Shown here piece after piece: positions 26,669 to 35,458 of a stretch of DNA of 44,208 nucleotides; within the stretch, counting starts at the first letter, position 1, and each line of letters opens with the position of its first letter. Source of the DNA: Gammaproteobacteria bacterium (GTDB taxonomy: Bacteria; Pseudomonadota; Gammaproteobacteria; Pseudomonadales; Pseudohongiellaceae); assembly GCA_030654835.1 (NCBI GenBank), contig JAURWS010000017.1:1-44208 (forward strand), in the 5' to 3' direction. A program made the position numbers and the translations under genes. Below the pieces are notes generated by a model. The model did not search any database, was not told where the DNA came from, and saw only the letters and a list, made by a program, of their open reading frames with translations.

Positions 26669-27356
26669 CGATAAACCCCTCTTCAGAACTCAGCGTATGC
26701 AATTCGATCTGTACTCTGGCGTCCGGCCATTCCAGCTGTTCATAACTCAGTGAATCCCAGAAAAAGTTCTCTTCCATGGCCTCCAGGAACAACAAGTAGC
26801 GCAGCGTGCTGAAATAATCCCCCTGAAACTCCAGCACCAGGCGATGGCGAAATACCTGCAACCCGAGTGCAGCGGCTACTGGTGCACCCACGTCTACCAC
26901 GATATCGGCAACCTCATTGACTCCTGTCAACGGCTCGGGATTGCGGTTTTCCACACGAATCAGTTTCAGACCGGGCTGGCTGTCCAACACCGTCGTCAAC
27001 ACTTGCGTCATCGCATTCGGGGAGACCAGGTTGCCAGCGAGAGATTCGATGCCAGCCTGCGCCGTTTCCTGCTCTTGCATGATTTCTTCGAGACGCGTCC
27101 TGACAAATGCATCCGGGTCTTCCACCCCGCTCAGGCGCAGCTCTTCCGCTCGCGTCTGTTGCTCAATGATTCGTGTGTTGCCCGTTTCAATCTGACGCTC
27201 AAGCCCGGCGATTTCTGCCCTTATCGGCTCAAACATCATCGTCAGATACAAATAAACGACCCCACCAATTCCAAGCGCGGCCAGGACAACCTTCTCGGCC
27301 TGCGGCCTTTCATCGAACCAGGTAGTGAACCTGGCAATGGCCTCTCTCGGCTTCAT
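26661..27356 (-). CDS. mshJ: MSHA biogenesis protein MshJ (PilO-like)
   Basis: This 231-residue protein has one N-terminal membrane helix (EKVVLAALGIGGVVYLYLTMMF), a coiled coil (ERQIETGNTRIIEQQTRAEEL), and a C-terminal ferredoxin-like domain, as in PilO/GspM. It belongs to the inner-membrane alignment complex with MshI and the PilN-like protein. ATG at 27356 overlaps the preceding stop as ATGA, which decides the start. Confidence 0.88.
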   Translation of the reverse strand: MKPREAIARFTTWFDERPQAEKVVLAALGIGGVVYLYLTMMFEPIRAEIAGLERQIETGNTRIIEQQTRAEELRLSGVEDPDAFVRTRLEEIMQEQETAQAGIESLAGNLVSPNAMTQVLTTVLDSQPGLKLIRVENRNPEPLTGVNEVADIVVDVGAPVAAALGLQVFRHRLVLEFQGDYFSTLRYLLFLEAMEENFFWDSLSYEQLEWPDARVQIELHTLSSEEGFIGV

Positions 27357-27970
27357 TGGCGGGTCTCCAGCTCAAACTGGTACAACTCGGCACCTTCCAG
27401 CCCTTCGACAGGAGTCGTATTGACCCGATTGCCCAGGAACCTGGAAAAATTCCTCTCTCGCAGAGGGCTTTTCCCGTCACCAAGGCGACCGATGAAATTG
27501 GGCACCATCGCGCTCTGGTGAGCCAGGCCTTTGATGTAGACGCTCTCTCCGCCCTCGGTCATATTGAACGCGGTCAACCAGAGGCCATCGAAAGACGCTC
27601 GCGACAGATCCTTGATGTGCTCTGAAAAACCGTCGATGTTGCCCAGATTTGTATCACTCAAGAAATTAAGCAGCTCGCGCGACTCGGCCAGACGCTGCTC
27701 TCGCTCCTCCAGCTCACGCGCCAGCTCCGGATCACTGCCACGACGAGCCACTTCCTGCTGCAGCGCATTCGTACTGGTTGTCAGCTGGTCCAGTTGCCCT
27801 GTCACACTCGCGAGTTCACTCCGCAGCCCGCTGCGTTGCACAAAGTTACTGACCACGGTCGCAATGATGATCAGCAGTACTGCAGCGCTGACCTGCAGCA
27901 CGCGAATGCCTGTCAGCCAATCATTCTGCGGGCGAAATTCGGGTAAAAATAAATTGATCTGCTGATTCAT
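27353..27970 (-). CDS. MSHA biogenesis PilN-like protein (MshI2)
   Basis: This protein of about 205 residues starts with MNQQINLFLPEFRPQ, the conserved PilN/MshI2 cytoplasmic tail (INLxxxEFRP-like) that binds the PilM-like MshI. One membrane helix (VLQVSAAVLLIIIATVVSNFV), a coiled coil of about 60 residues and a C-terminal PilN domain follow. ATG at 27970 overlaps the mshI stop by four bases (ATGA); the open frame extends 18 codons upstream but without need. It is sometimes annotated mshI2 or PilN domain-containing protein. Confidence 0.88.
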   Translation of the reverse strand: MNQQINLFLPEFRPQNDWLTGIRVLQVSAAVLLIIIATVVSNFVQRSGLRSELASVTGQLDQLTTSTNALQQEVARRGSDPELARELEEREQRLAESRELLNFLSDTNLGNIDGFSEHIKDLSRASFDGLWLTAFNMTEGGESVYIKGLAHQSAMVPNFIGRLGDGKSPLRERNFSRFLGNRVNTTPVEGLEGAELYQFELETRQ

Positions 27971-28923
27971 GCGCTCACCGCCGCCTGATCCGCTCGTAAA
28001 GCTGCCCCAATGGCCACCATGCACGCCTGCTGTTGTTCCGGTTCAATGCCCTCTGCATGTTCGAGTCTGGATGCGTAATCCAGGACACTGACCTTTACCG
28101 ACATGACTTCGCTGAGGCTGTCCGCCATTTTCTGCGTGTCTGCCACTCGCGGGGCCAGCACCATCTGCGAGATGGGGTTCTGTGCCATCTGGCTTTCGTA
28201 GTAGTCCAGCGAACGCTGTATCTCCAGCACTAGGCGATCCCGCAGCGACTCCCAATCCGGGGAATCCAACACGTTGTTGTCCAGCTGCGTGTTGATCTTG
28301 CGGGTCAGGTACAGCTGACCGGCTCGACTCATGTTCAGCGTGCTGCCCGCCTTGCGCAGATCCATGAACGCCAGGCCGTGCTCGTCGTTCAGAAACTGGC
28401 TGGAAATGTTGCGCATGGCCAGCTCAGGAATATCGATGGAACTGAGGCTGAGATCACAACGCGACACCAGCTCGACAATACTTTCGATGCGCGACTTCTG
28501 GGCGGCAACGACATAAAGCATCTTGGAGCGCCCCTGAAACGCATCCTCAGGAACAGGAAAAACATCGATCGCCGCATCTTCAGCGGGGATATCGAGAAGA
28601 TCCTTGATCTTCCAGCGCACGGCAGACTTCAACTCCTGCGGCTCCACGGGCGGCGACTCGATCAGATACAGGTTGTAGTCGCGCGGCGTGAGCACGTAGT
28701 TGCAAGGTGCGCCTTTGAGTTCCTGTCCATCCACATACCGGCTCAGAATCTCGCGCGCCTGCTGCAATGAGGGCAGCTCCAGACTGGCGCACTTTTCCAG
28801 AAACGGGTTGGCGCTATCCCGGGATATGCGCCTTGATATCTGTGCCAGTGAAATTCTCTCATCGTTCACGGAAAGGCCTACCAATCCGGCAGATTGCGCT
28901 TTCTTGTTGAAGAATTTCAGCAC
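27967..28923 (-). CDS. mshI: MSHA biogenesis protein MshI (PilM-like)
   Basis: This 318-residue cytoplasmic actin-like protein of the PilM/MshI family has an N-terminus GLVGLSVNDERISLAQISR (phosphate-1-like strand), a central segment YLIESPPVEPQELKSAVRWKIKDLLDIP typical of the family, and a C-terminal VAIGAALR. The start codon is GTG at 28923 with agga seven bases upstream. It is the first gene of the msh cluster here; the regulatory gene mshH, which precedes mshI in Vibrio, is not found upstream. Confidence 0.88.
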   Translation of the reverse strand: MLKFFNKKAQSAGLVGLSVNDERISLAQISRRISRDSANPFLEKCASLELPSLQQAREILSRYVDGQELKGAPCNYVLTPRDYNLYLIESPPVEPQELKSAVRWKIKDLLDIPAEDAAIDVFPVPEDAFQGRSKMLYVVAAQKSRIESIVELVSRCDLSLSSIDIPELAMRNISSQFLNDEHGLAFMDLRKAGSTLNMSRAGQLYLTRKINTQLDNNVLDSPDWESLRDRLVLEIQRSLDYYESQMAQNPISQMVLAPRVADTQKMADSLSEVMSVKVSVLDYASRLEHAEGIEPEQQQACMVAIGAALRADQAAVSA

Positions 28924-29276
28924 TGACCAATCCTGTTACTGTCGAGAATTTACGTCCCGGATATCGGGCGCTCAGGCCCTGCAAAGGGTACCTTTGTAGA
29001 ACCGCACAGGCAGGGCCTACCCAGCCCATGGCCAAAGTTCTTGAATTATATCGTTTAAGTCTATAAATTCTATAAAAAAATCTGCCATATACGGGTACAT
29101 TTGGGGTCAAATTTCGCACAACCCAATTCAGCCCGACAGATTCATAAGATTAAATATTGAACAATTTCACAGACCTGGATTTGCATTCCAACCAATCTGC
29201 CACCCCTCATTGAGGGGATTGCGGATAACCCTGGTCTCAGATAGCGACCAACTGGCCAAAGGTAGAAACCCTTCTC
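28924..29276. promoter_or_regulatory. Divergent region between mshI and trmL
   Basis: This 353-bp gap has no gene. On the minus strand a perfect TATAAT (29045-29050 on the given strand) in an AT-rich patch is the best -10 for the msh operon, though no good -35 is seen. The leader of about 120 bases can fold: aggccctg (28974-28981) pairs with cagggcct (29011-29018) and encloses a smaller hairpin, caaagg/cctttg (28982-28996). A further dyad cccg...cggg lies at 28957-28969. Towards trmL I see no clear promoter. A short tttggggtca near 29101 recalls the inverted repeat at 2821 but is too brief to claim. Confidence 0.4.
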
Positions 29277-29741
29277 GTGTTGCACATCGTCCTGTTTCAG
29301 CCCGAAATACCTCCAAACACCGGCAATATCATTCGCTTGGCCGCCAATACTGGCACCCAGCTTCACCTGATCAAGCCATTGGGTTTTTCCATTGACGACA
29401 AACAAGTAAAGCGCGCAGGACTGGATTACCACGAGGTTGAACGCGTCAACCTGCACGAATCCTGGGAATATTTCCGGAAAAAAAAACTGCCGGGGCGCAT
29501 TTTTGCGCTCAGCACCAAGGGAAAAAGAAGTTACTGCGATGTGGCCTTTCAGGCCGGTGACATACTGGTGTTCGGACCGGAGACGCGCGGACTGCCGACG
29601 GAGATACTCAACTCATTGCCGCAAGAGCAGGTGCTGAGAATCCCCATGCGCAGCGGAAGCCGTAGCCTGAATCTTTCCAACACGGCGGCCATCGTGGTTT
29701 ACGAGGCGCTGCGCCAGCTCGATTTTGCCTTTGGAGAATGA
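29277..29741 (+). CDS. trmL: tRNA (cytidine/uridine-34 2'-O)-methyltransferase TrmL
   Basis: This 154-residue SPOUT-class methyltransferase modifies the wobble base of tRNA-Leu isoacceptors using S-adenosylmethionine. The N-terminus MLHIVLFQPEIPPNTGNIIRL is nearly diagnostic. The trefoil-knot motifs follow: ILVFGPETRGLP and IPMRSGSRSLNLSNTAAIVVYEALRQ. The start is GTG at 29277, followed by TTG; this gives the family's usual ML start. A REP pair lies after the stop, between it and convergent secB. Confidence 0.95.
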   Translation: MLHIVLFQPEIPPNTGNIIRLAANTGTQLHLIKPLGFSIDDKQVKRAGLDYHEVERVNLHESWEYFRKKKLPGRIFALSTKGKRSYCDVAFQAGDILVFGPETRGLPTEILNSLPQEQVLRIPMRSGSRSLNLSNTAAIVVYEALRQLDFAFGE

Positions 29742-29744
29742 ACA

Positions 29745-29814
29745 CTGTGGGAGCGTGCCTGCACGCGATCAGGCCCAACTCAGGAACCAATCGCGTGCAG
29801 GCACGCTCCCACAG
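29745..29814. repeat. REP pair, variant core
   Basis: A head-to-head pair between convergent trmL and secB, with the variant core gtgggagcgtgcc and gcacgcgat. The stem of the variant is still self-complementary (compensating changes g to t and c to a), showing that the fold is kept. It may act as a two-way terminator. Confidence 0.9.
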
Positions 29815-29819
29815 GGGTA

Positions 29820-30347
29820 TCAGTTGGCTGGCTGAGCTGCCGCCGCTTCTGCTGCCTGACGCTGTTTGGTCTGAACGTACAGCGCGTCGAAGTTCACCGG
29901 TGCAAGGTTCACGGGCGGGAAGCTGCCCTTGACGATCAGGGAGTCCACCGCTTCACGGGCGTAAGGGAACAGGATATTCGGGCAGACTGACGCGAACACG
30001 TGCTCCAGATCGCCTTCGGTCATGCCAACACAGGTAAAGATACCTGCCTGGTGCACTTCCGCCAGGAAGGCTGCTGCTTCTTCAATTTTTGCTTCCACAG
30101 TGATGGTCAGAACCACCTCGAAAACCCCGTCAGCGACCCTGGCACTCTTGCTGTTCAGCGTGAAGCTGACTTTCGGCGCCCACTGACCCTGGAACACTAC
30201 CGGGCTGCGGGGTGATTCGAACGATGCATCCTTCAGGTAAATACGCTGCAGAGCGAAAGCCTGTTGAGGTGCGGCGTCCTGTGCAGCGCCACCCTCGGGA
30301 GCTGAAGGGGCGGGGGTGTTGTTCTGATCTACGTTATTGTCTGCCAT
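29820..30347 (-). CDS. secB: Protein-export chaperone SecB
   Basis: This 175-residue homotetrameric chaperone holds preproteins unfolded and hands them to SecA. After an Ala/Gln-rich start (to about residue 30) the conserved core begins: FALQRIYLKDASFESPRSP, then YxxLTITVEAKI-like strands, GIFTCVG, CPNILFPYAREAVDSLIVKGSFPPVNLAPVNFDALY. The family is 150-175 long. It follows the rhodanese gene on the minus strand after a terminator-like hairpin, so it may have its own promoter in the 99-base gap. Confidence 0.97.
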   Translation of the reverse strand: MADNNVDQNNTPAPSAPEGGAAQDAAPQQAFALQRIYLKDASFESPRSPVVFQGQWAPKVSFTLNSKSARVADGVFEVVLTITVEAKIEEAAAFLAEVHQAGIFTCVGMTEGDLEHVFASVCPNILFPYAREAVDSLIVKGSFPPVNLAPVNFDALYVQTKQRQAAEAAAAQPAN

Positions 30348-30404
30348 TTCTTTTCCTGCATCGCTTTTCAGTGGTTGTTAATGTGATTGTCAAAAGGCCG
30401 ATCT

Positions 30405-30426
30405 AAAAAACCTTCCCGCAGGAAGG
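30405..30426 (-). terminator. Terminator between the rhodanese gene and secB
   Basis: The stem ccttcc / ggaagg with a four-base loop is followed, on the minus strand, by six T residues (aaaaaa at 30405-30410 as given). It lies 20 bases after the rhodanese stop and 57 before the secB start, so it would reduce read-through into secB. Confidence 0.75.
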
Positions 30427-30446
30427 GGATATCACTTGCAAACTGC

Positions 30447-30863
30447 TTACTTCTGCACAAGCGGAAGATTCTGCGCACGCCACTCGATCATGCCACCGGC
30501 GAGTCGCAGCACCTGGGTAAAACCGGCCTTGCGCAGCGCCTTCACGGCATCGGCGGAGTGTTGCCCCAATCGGCAGGCCACCACGACTGGCACAGACTTG
30601 TGCTTGTCCAGCTCGGTAATCCGCGAGTCCAGTTTGCTGAGCGGGATATGAATCGCGTCCACGATGTGCCCGGCGTCGAAGTCCTTCTTGTCGCGGATAT
30701 CCAGCACTACTGCGTCGGAGCGGTTGATCAGCATGACCGCCTGCTGCGGACTCACAGACTCCCCGGAGGACTTCGTTCTGTGTAACGCCAAGGCGACGAC
30801 AAGGCCTACCCAGACGGTTGAGAGAATCCAGTGATTACCAACAAATTCAATAAATTGCGCCAT
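30447..30863 (-). CDS. Membrane-anchored rhodanese (YibN-like)
   Basis: This 138-residue protein has an N-terminal membrane helix (WILSTVWVGLVVALAL) and one rhodanese domain. The domain has DIRDKKDFDAGHIVDAIHIP and the active-site loop ACRLGQHS with Cys97. It resembles E. coli YibN, which lies next to secB and gpmI there too. Sulfur transfer is the family activity; the substrate is unknown. It is divergent from gpmI. grxC, found between yibN and secB in E. coli, is absent. Confidence 0.88.
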   Translation of the reverse strand: MAQFIEFVGNHWILSTVWVGLVVALALHRTKSSGESVSPQQAVMLINRSDAVVLDIRDKKDFDAGHIVDAIHIPLSKLDSRITELDKHKSVPVVVACRLGQHSADAVKALRKAGFTQVLRLAGGMIEWRAQNLPLVQK

Positions 30864-31079
30864 AATTCAGACAGCTCTCCAGCACTCCCGGAGGGTGCCG
30901 CGCAGATGGTCGGCAAACCCACGGAAGGCGCCATACCATGCAAAAAAGGTGGGCAGTATACACGCCAATATCTGCCCGGAGCCAGCCTTGACTCTCGCTA
31001 TGACTGGCACTTTTCGGGATAATGCCCGGCACTGTCACCTCCGACACACCACCCTTGGAAAACTGGACGTTTCACAGAC

Positions 31080-32642
31080 ATGACTTCTTCTGCCCTGCCT
31101 GCCCGTAAAAATACCGCCCTGCTGCTGATTCTCGACGGCTGGGGTCATCGTGAAGAAACCGAACACAACGCCATCAGCGCGGCGCACACGCCAGTTTGGG
31201 ACGAGCTGTGGAAGAGCTGCCCGCATACGCTGATCACCACCTCAGGCACCGCCGTGGGCCTGCCTGCAGGACAAATGGGCAACTCCGAAGTCGGACACAT
31301 GAATCTAGGCGCAGGACGCATCGTGTACCAGAACCTGACCCGCATCGACAAAGCCATTGAAGACGGCACCTTCTACCTCAACGAACCGCTGGTGGATGCC
31401 GTCGACAAGGCCATCATGGTGGACAAGGCGGTGCACATCCTCGGACTCATCTCGCCCGGTGGTATCCACAGCCATGAGGATCAGATTCTGGCGATGATCG
31501 ACCTGGCCGAACAGCGCGGCGCCGAGAAGATCTATGTCCATGCCTTCCTGGACGGACGTGACACGCCCCCACGCAGCGCGCTGGCATCGCTGAAGAAAAC
31601 CGAAGAAAAACTGTTTGAATGCGGCGGCCGCATCGTCTCCATCATCGGCCGCTACTTCGCCATGGATCGCGACAACCGCTGGGATCGCGTGCAGTCCGCT
31701 TATGATCTGCTGACCGCCGCCAAGGCAGACTTCCGCTCGGCGACTCCGGAAGAAGGCGTGCTGGCCGCCTACGCCCGTGGCGAAGACGACGAGTTCGTGA
31801 AAGCCACCTGCATCGCGGCCAGTGACGCCGATGTCGTTCACATCGAAGACGGCGATACCGTCATCTACATGAACTTCCGCTCTGACCGCGCCCGCCAGCT
31901 GACGCGTGCCTTTACCGATCCGAACTTCACAGGCTTCGTGCGCACCCGCAAACCCGTGCTCGGCGATTTCGTCTGCCTCACCGAATACGCCGCCGATATC
32001 AAGGCTCCCTGTGCCTACCCGCCACAGCCCATGGACAACGTGCTTGGCGAGTATCTGGAGCGGCTGCACAAGACGCAGTTACGCATCGCCGAAACCGAGA
32101 AGTACGCCCACGTCACCTTCTTCTTCAGCGGTGGCCGCGAAGAGCCCTTCGAGGGCGAGACGCGAATTCTGGTCCCTTCTCCGCAAGTCGCCACTTACGA
32201 TCTGCAGCCGGAAATGAGCGCCTTCGAAGTGACAGACAAGCTGGTCGAGGCGATTCACTCCGGCACCTACGACGCCATCATCTGCAACTATGCGAATGGC
32301 GACATGGTCGGCCATACCGGCAGTTTCGGCGCTGCTGTGAAGGCCGTCGAGGCCCTCGATGTCTGCCTCGGCCGCATTGCGGCCGCAATTCTCGAGAGCG
32401 ATGGCCAATGCCTGATCACCGCCGACCACGGCAACGTCGAGCAAATGGTGGACGATGAGTCCGGCCAGCCCCTCACCTCCCACACCACTGGCCCAGTGCC
32501 GCTGGTCTATGTGGGCAATCGCCCCTGGACCTTCAAGGCTCCCGGCAGTCTGTGTGATATCGCCCCCACGCTGCTGACCCTGATGGACATCCCGGTGCCA
32601 CCGGAAATGAGTGGCCTCTCTCTTGTTGTGAAAGGGTTTTAA
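31080..32642 (+). CDS. gpmI: 2,3-bisphosphoglycerate-independent phosphoglycerate mutase GpmI
   Basis: This 520-residue manganese enzyme interconverts 3- and 2-phosphoglycerate in glycolysis and gluconeogenesis. It shows the metal-binding LLILDGWG near the start and the catalytic serine Ser69 in QMGNSEVGH. The insertion-domain motif HSHEDQ appears as [10 protein letters not shown], followed by [11 protein letters not shown]. The C-terminal metal sites are [13 protein letters not shown] and [10 protein letters not shown]. The size is typical (510-520). It heads a conserved group gpmI-envC-ctp-yibQ; envC starts ten bases after its stop. Confidence 0.97.
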   Translation: MTSSALPARKNTALLLILDGWGHREETEHNAISAAHTPVWDELWKSCPHTLITTSGTAVGLPAGQMGNSEVGHMNLGAGRIVYQNLTRIDKAIEDGTFYLNEPLVDAVDKAIMVDKAVHILGLISPGGIHSHEDQILAMIDLAEQRGAEKIYVHAFLDGRDTPPRSALASLKKTEEKLFECGGRIVSIIGRYFAMDRDNRWDRVQSAYDLLTAAKADFRSATPEEGVLAAYARGEDDEFVKATCIAASDADVVHIEDGDTVIYMNFRSDRARQLTRAFTDPNFTGFVRTRKPVLGDFVCLTEYAADIKAPCAYPPQPMDNVLGEYLERLHKTQLRIAETEKYAHVTFFFSGGREEPFEGETRILVPSPQVATYDLQPEMSAFEVTDKLVEAIHSGTYDAIICNYANGDMVGHTGSFGAAVKAVEALDVCLGRIAAAILESDGQCLITADHGNVEQMVDDESGQPLTSHTTGPVPLVYVGNRPWTFKAPGSLCDIAPTLLTLMDIPVPPEMSGLSLVVKGF

Positions 32643-32652
32643 AAGGGCATTG

Positions 32653-33876
32653 ATGACGAAGCGGCGCAGTCGAACAAGCGAAAACCGAGACCCCGTGGCG
32701 ACTGTCGCCAGGCCTCGGCACTTGCTCGCCACGCTGCACTTGAGCATCGCATTGAATGTAGCGGCTCTGTGCGGCGCAGCCTTTGCGGCAGAGGAAACAA
32801 CCGAGAACCCCGCCCCCGAAGAACAGCTCACTCAAGTCAATGCCGCCATCACCCAGATCGAAGGCTGGCTCAACTCCGCCGCCAACAACCGCACCAGTGT
32901 GGAAACAGAACTGCGCAACACGACGCAGCAGATAGCAGAAACCAGCGCCGCCATTGCCGACAATCAGACCTCAATCACCGCGCTGGAAGCGGAGCTGGAG
33001 CTGCTCGCAGAGCGCAGCACCGAACTGGAAGCGGCCCGGACAGCGCAGCAGGATCTCGTGAAGCGCGCCGTACGGGCCTCCTACATGAGCGGCCGCGAGA
33101 GCTATCTGAAACTACTGCTCAATCAGGAAGACCCCGCGCTCAGCGCGCGCATGCTGCGTTACTACAGCGACTTCAATGCCGAGCGCCTCTCGCGGATTCA
33201 AGCCTTTCGAGCCACACTGGAAGAACTGACAGTCACAGCTTCCAGCATCGCCGACGCCAGCCAGGCCCTGCTGAGCCGACAGAGCGAACTCGATGCCCAG
33301 GTCGCCAACCTCAATGACAGTCGCGCTGCCCGGCAATCCCTTCTGAAACAACTGGACAGCGACATCGCCGCACACAGTGGCGAACTGGAACAACTGACCG
33401 AAGACCGCGCACGCGTGGAAGAGCTGATCAAGCAGATCAACGATGCCATCGCCAGCATTCCCCCGCCCGAACAACTGACACCGTTCAGTGAGGCACGCGG
33501 CCGACTGCCGTGGCCAGTCAACGGTCGCGCTTTGAATAATTTCGGCGAGAGTTACAGCGACGGTAACCTGCATCGTCAGGGCGTTGTGCTGGCCGCCGAC
33601 GCAGGCTCGCCAGTGCGTGCCGTCCATCCCGGCCGCGTGGTGTTTTCCGACTGGCTGCGAGGCTCGGGCCTGCTGGTGGTGGTCGATCACGGTGATGGTT
33701 ACCTGAGCCTTTATGCCAACAATCAGACACTGATCAAGAATATGGGCGACTGGGTCAATCGCGACGAGGCACTGGCGACTGCCAGCGACAACGGAGGGCT
33801 GGATCAACCCGGCATCTATTTCGAGATACGCCGCCACGGCGAGGCACTGGACCCGGCGCTCTGGTGTGAGTCATGA
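32653..33876 (+). CDS. envC: Murein hydrolase activator EnvC
   Basis: This protein of about 407 residues acts in the periplasm, where it activates the amidases AmiA/AmiB at the division site. A signal peptide (LHLSIALNVAALCGAAFAA) is followed by two long coiled coils (about 50-260) and a C-terminal M23/LytM domain. The LytM domain has lost its zinc ligands: the usual HxGxD is replaced by HRQGVVLAAD, as in E. coli EnvC, so it should not cut peptidoglycan itself. It ends YFEIRRHGEALDPALWC, an EnvC hallmark. ATG 32653 has aaaggg seven bases upstream. Confidence 0.93.
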   Translation: MTKRRSRTSENRDPVATVARPRHLLATLHLSIALNVAALCGAAFAAEETTENPAPEEQLTQVNAAITQIEGWLNSAANNRTSVETELRNTTQQIAETSAAIADNQTSITALEAELELLAERSTELEAARTAQQDLVKRAVRASYMSGRESYLKLLLNQEDPALSARMLRYYSDFNAERLSRIQAFRATLEELTVTASSIADASQALLSRQSELDAQVANLNDSRAARQSLLKQLDSDIAAHSGELEQLTEDRARVEELIKQINDAIASIPPPEQLTPFSEARGRLPWPVNGRALNNFGESYSDGNLHRQGVVLAADAGSPVRAVHPGRVVFSDWLRGSGLLVVVDHGDGYLSLYANNQTLIKNMGDWVNRDEALATASDNGGLDQPGIYFEIRRHGEALDPALWCES

Positions 33877-33879
33877 CCC

Positions 33880-33987
33880 CTGTGGGAGCGGGCCTGCCCG
33901 CGATGGTGTTATGTGTCAAGCGAACTAATCGCGGTCAGGCCCGCTCCCACAGCACGCAGGCTCCCACAGAAGGCACGCTCCCACGGG
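33880..33987. repeat. Composite REP cluster between envC and ctp
   Basis: A head-to-head REP pair (33880-33952) is followed by two further partial right ends, gcaggctcccacag and ggcacgctcccacggg. The second partial copy comes from the gtgcc/gcac variant type seen at 29745, so both subtypes occur in one cluster. It separates envC from ctp and may reduce read-through. Confidence 0.88.
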
Positions 33988-34046
33988 ATGGGTTTGCCGT
34001 GCTATCCTGCCTGCCAGCGTTCGCAACTATTGCTCAGAGGAACACC

Positions 34047-35447
34047 ATGAACGTAATCGCCAGCACCGCTTCCCCATTCAGTCGCGCCATCCGCCGCGGT
34101 CTTGCGCTGTCACTGCTCGCACTCGGCCATCAGGCCCTCGCCCAGCCTGTCGCGCAGCCTGTCGCGCAGCAACAGCCTCTGCCTCTGCCGCTCGACGAGG
34201 TGCGAATCTTCACTGAGGCACTGGACAATATTCGCAATTCCTACGTGCAGCCCATCGACGACAAGCAACTGCTGGAGTTCGCCATCAAGGGCATGCTCGC
34301 CGGATTGGACCCGCATTCCGCTTATCTGAGCACAGAAGACTACGATTCTTTGCAGGAGACGACCACAGGCGAGTTCGGTGGCGTCGGCATTGAAGTCGGG
34401 GAGCAGGATGGCCTGATCAAGGTCATCACGCCCATCGACGATACCCCGGCCCAGCGTGCTGGCATCCTGCCGGGCGACCTGATCATCGAGATCGACGGTC
34501 AGCTCCTGCGTGAGCTGCCCGTGAATGAAGCAGTGGAGCTGATGCGCGGCGAGATCGGCACCACCATCGTCATCGGTATCCTGCGCGAAGGCGAGCCCGA
34601 ACCCCTGGAATTCACCCTTACCCGCGAAGTCATCGAAGTGGCCAGCGTGCGGCAGCGTGAGCTGGAGCCGGGCTACGCCTATCTGCGGATATCCCAGTTC
34701 AAGATCAATACTGGCGAAGAAGTGCTGGAAGCGCTGACCGACATCAAAGCCGAGCAGCCAGATCTGAAGGGTCTGGTGCTGGACTTGCGCAATAATCCCG
34801 GCGGCATCCTGCAAGCCTCCGTAGAGGTGGTGGACGCTTTCATTACCGACGGCAAGATTGTCTACACGCAAGGCCGTGGTGAAGAGATCGAGATGGAATA
34901 TTTTGCCAATCCCGATGATCCGAGCGAGGGCGTGCCGGTGGTGGTGCTGATCAACAGCGGCTCAGCCTCGGCGGCGGAGATCGTGGCCGGCGCCCTGCAG
35001 GACCACAGCCGTGCAGTCATCATGGGAACGCGCAGCTTCGGCAAGGGTTCCGTGCAGACCGTCATGCCGCTGACCAATGACCGCGCCATCAAACTGACCA
35101 CCGCGCTGTACTTCACGCCTAACGGCCGCTCCATTCAGGCGCAGGGCATCGAGCCGGACATCGTTGTCGAAGAGGGCCTGGTGACGCGCGCCACTGGCCG
35201 CGAAGGCATTACCGAAGTGAACCTCGGGGGACACTTGCGTAATGGCAACGACCTCGATGATTTGGTGCGTGAGCCAGTCGTGGACGCTGAGCAGGTTGTA
35301 GTCAGCGATTATCAGTTGCAGGAGGCGCTGATTCTGTTACGTGGCATCAACATCCTGGATTCAGCGCGGCTTGGAAAGAACCAGACCTCCACTCAAGCAC
35401 CCACAGCGGGTGTTGCCAGCACCGGTGTTGCCGACGCTCCGCAGTAG
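34047..35447 (+). CDS. C-terminal processing peptidase, S41 family (CtpA-like)
   Basis: This 466-residue periplasmic serine protease has a signal peptide (RRGLALSLLALGHQALAQ) followed by a short PVAQ repeat. The CTP cap has GMLAGLDPHSAYL. The PDZ domain covers about 95-180 (GEFGGVGIEVGEQDGLIKVITP). The S41 core follows, with the catalytic serine in LINSGSASAAEIVAGAL and the lysine in GTRSFGKGSVQT. ATG 34047 with agagga seven bases upstream is preferred over the open frame from 33873, which would translate the REP cluster. It lies between envC and yibQ, as in pseudomonads, and probably trims cell-wall enzymes. Confidence 0.93.
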   Translation: MNVIASTASPFSRAIRRGLALSLLALGHQALAQPVAQPVAQQQPLPLPLDEVRIFTEALDNIRNSYVQPIDDKQLLEFAIKGMLAGLDPHSAYLSTEDYDSLQETTTGEFGGVGIEVGEQDGLIKVITPIDDTPAQRAGILPGDLIIEIDGQLLRELPVNEAVELMRGEIGTTIVIGILREGEPEPLEFTLTREVIEVASVRQRELEPGYAYLRISQFKINTGEEVLEALTDIKAEQPDLKGLVLDLRNNPGGILQASVEVVDAFITDGKIVYTQGRGEEIEMEYFANPDDPSEGVPVVVLINSGSASAAEIVAGALQDHSRAVIMGTRSFGKGSVQTVMPLTNDRAIKLTTALYFTPNGRSIQAQGIEPDIVVEEGLVTRATGREGITEVNLGGHLRNGNDLDDLVREPVVDAEQVVVSDYQLQEALILLRGINILDSARLGKNQTSTQAPTAGVASTGVADAPQ

Positions 35448-35458
35448 AGAGACAGACC

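Noticed and set aside
29101-29116. tttggggtcaaattt as a remnant of the inverted repeat at 2821
   Set aside because: Only about ten bases agree and there is no inverse copy nearby.
28924-29120. GEMM cyclic di-GMP riboswitch before the msh operon
   Set aside because: The conserved bases of that riboswitch class are not present; only generic hairpins are seen.
30981-31023. TTGACT ... GATAAT as the gpmI promoter
   Set aside because: The spacing is 24 bases, too long for a sigma70 promoter.
33873-34046. Longer N-terminus for the S41 peptidase
   Set aside because: It would translate the REP cluster; ATG 34047 has a good ribosome site and is followed by a proper signal peptide.
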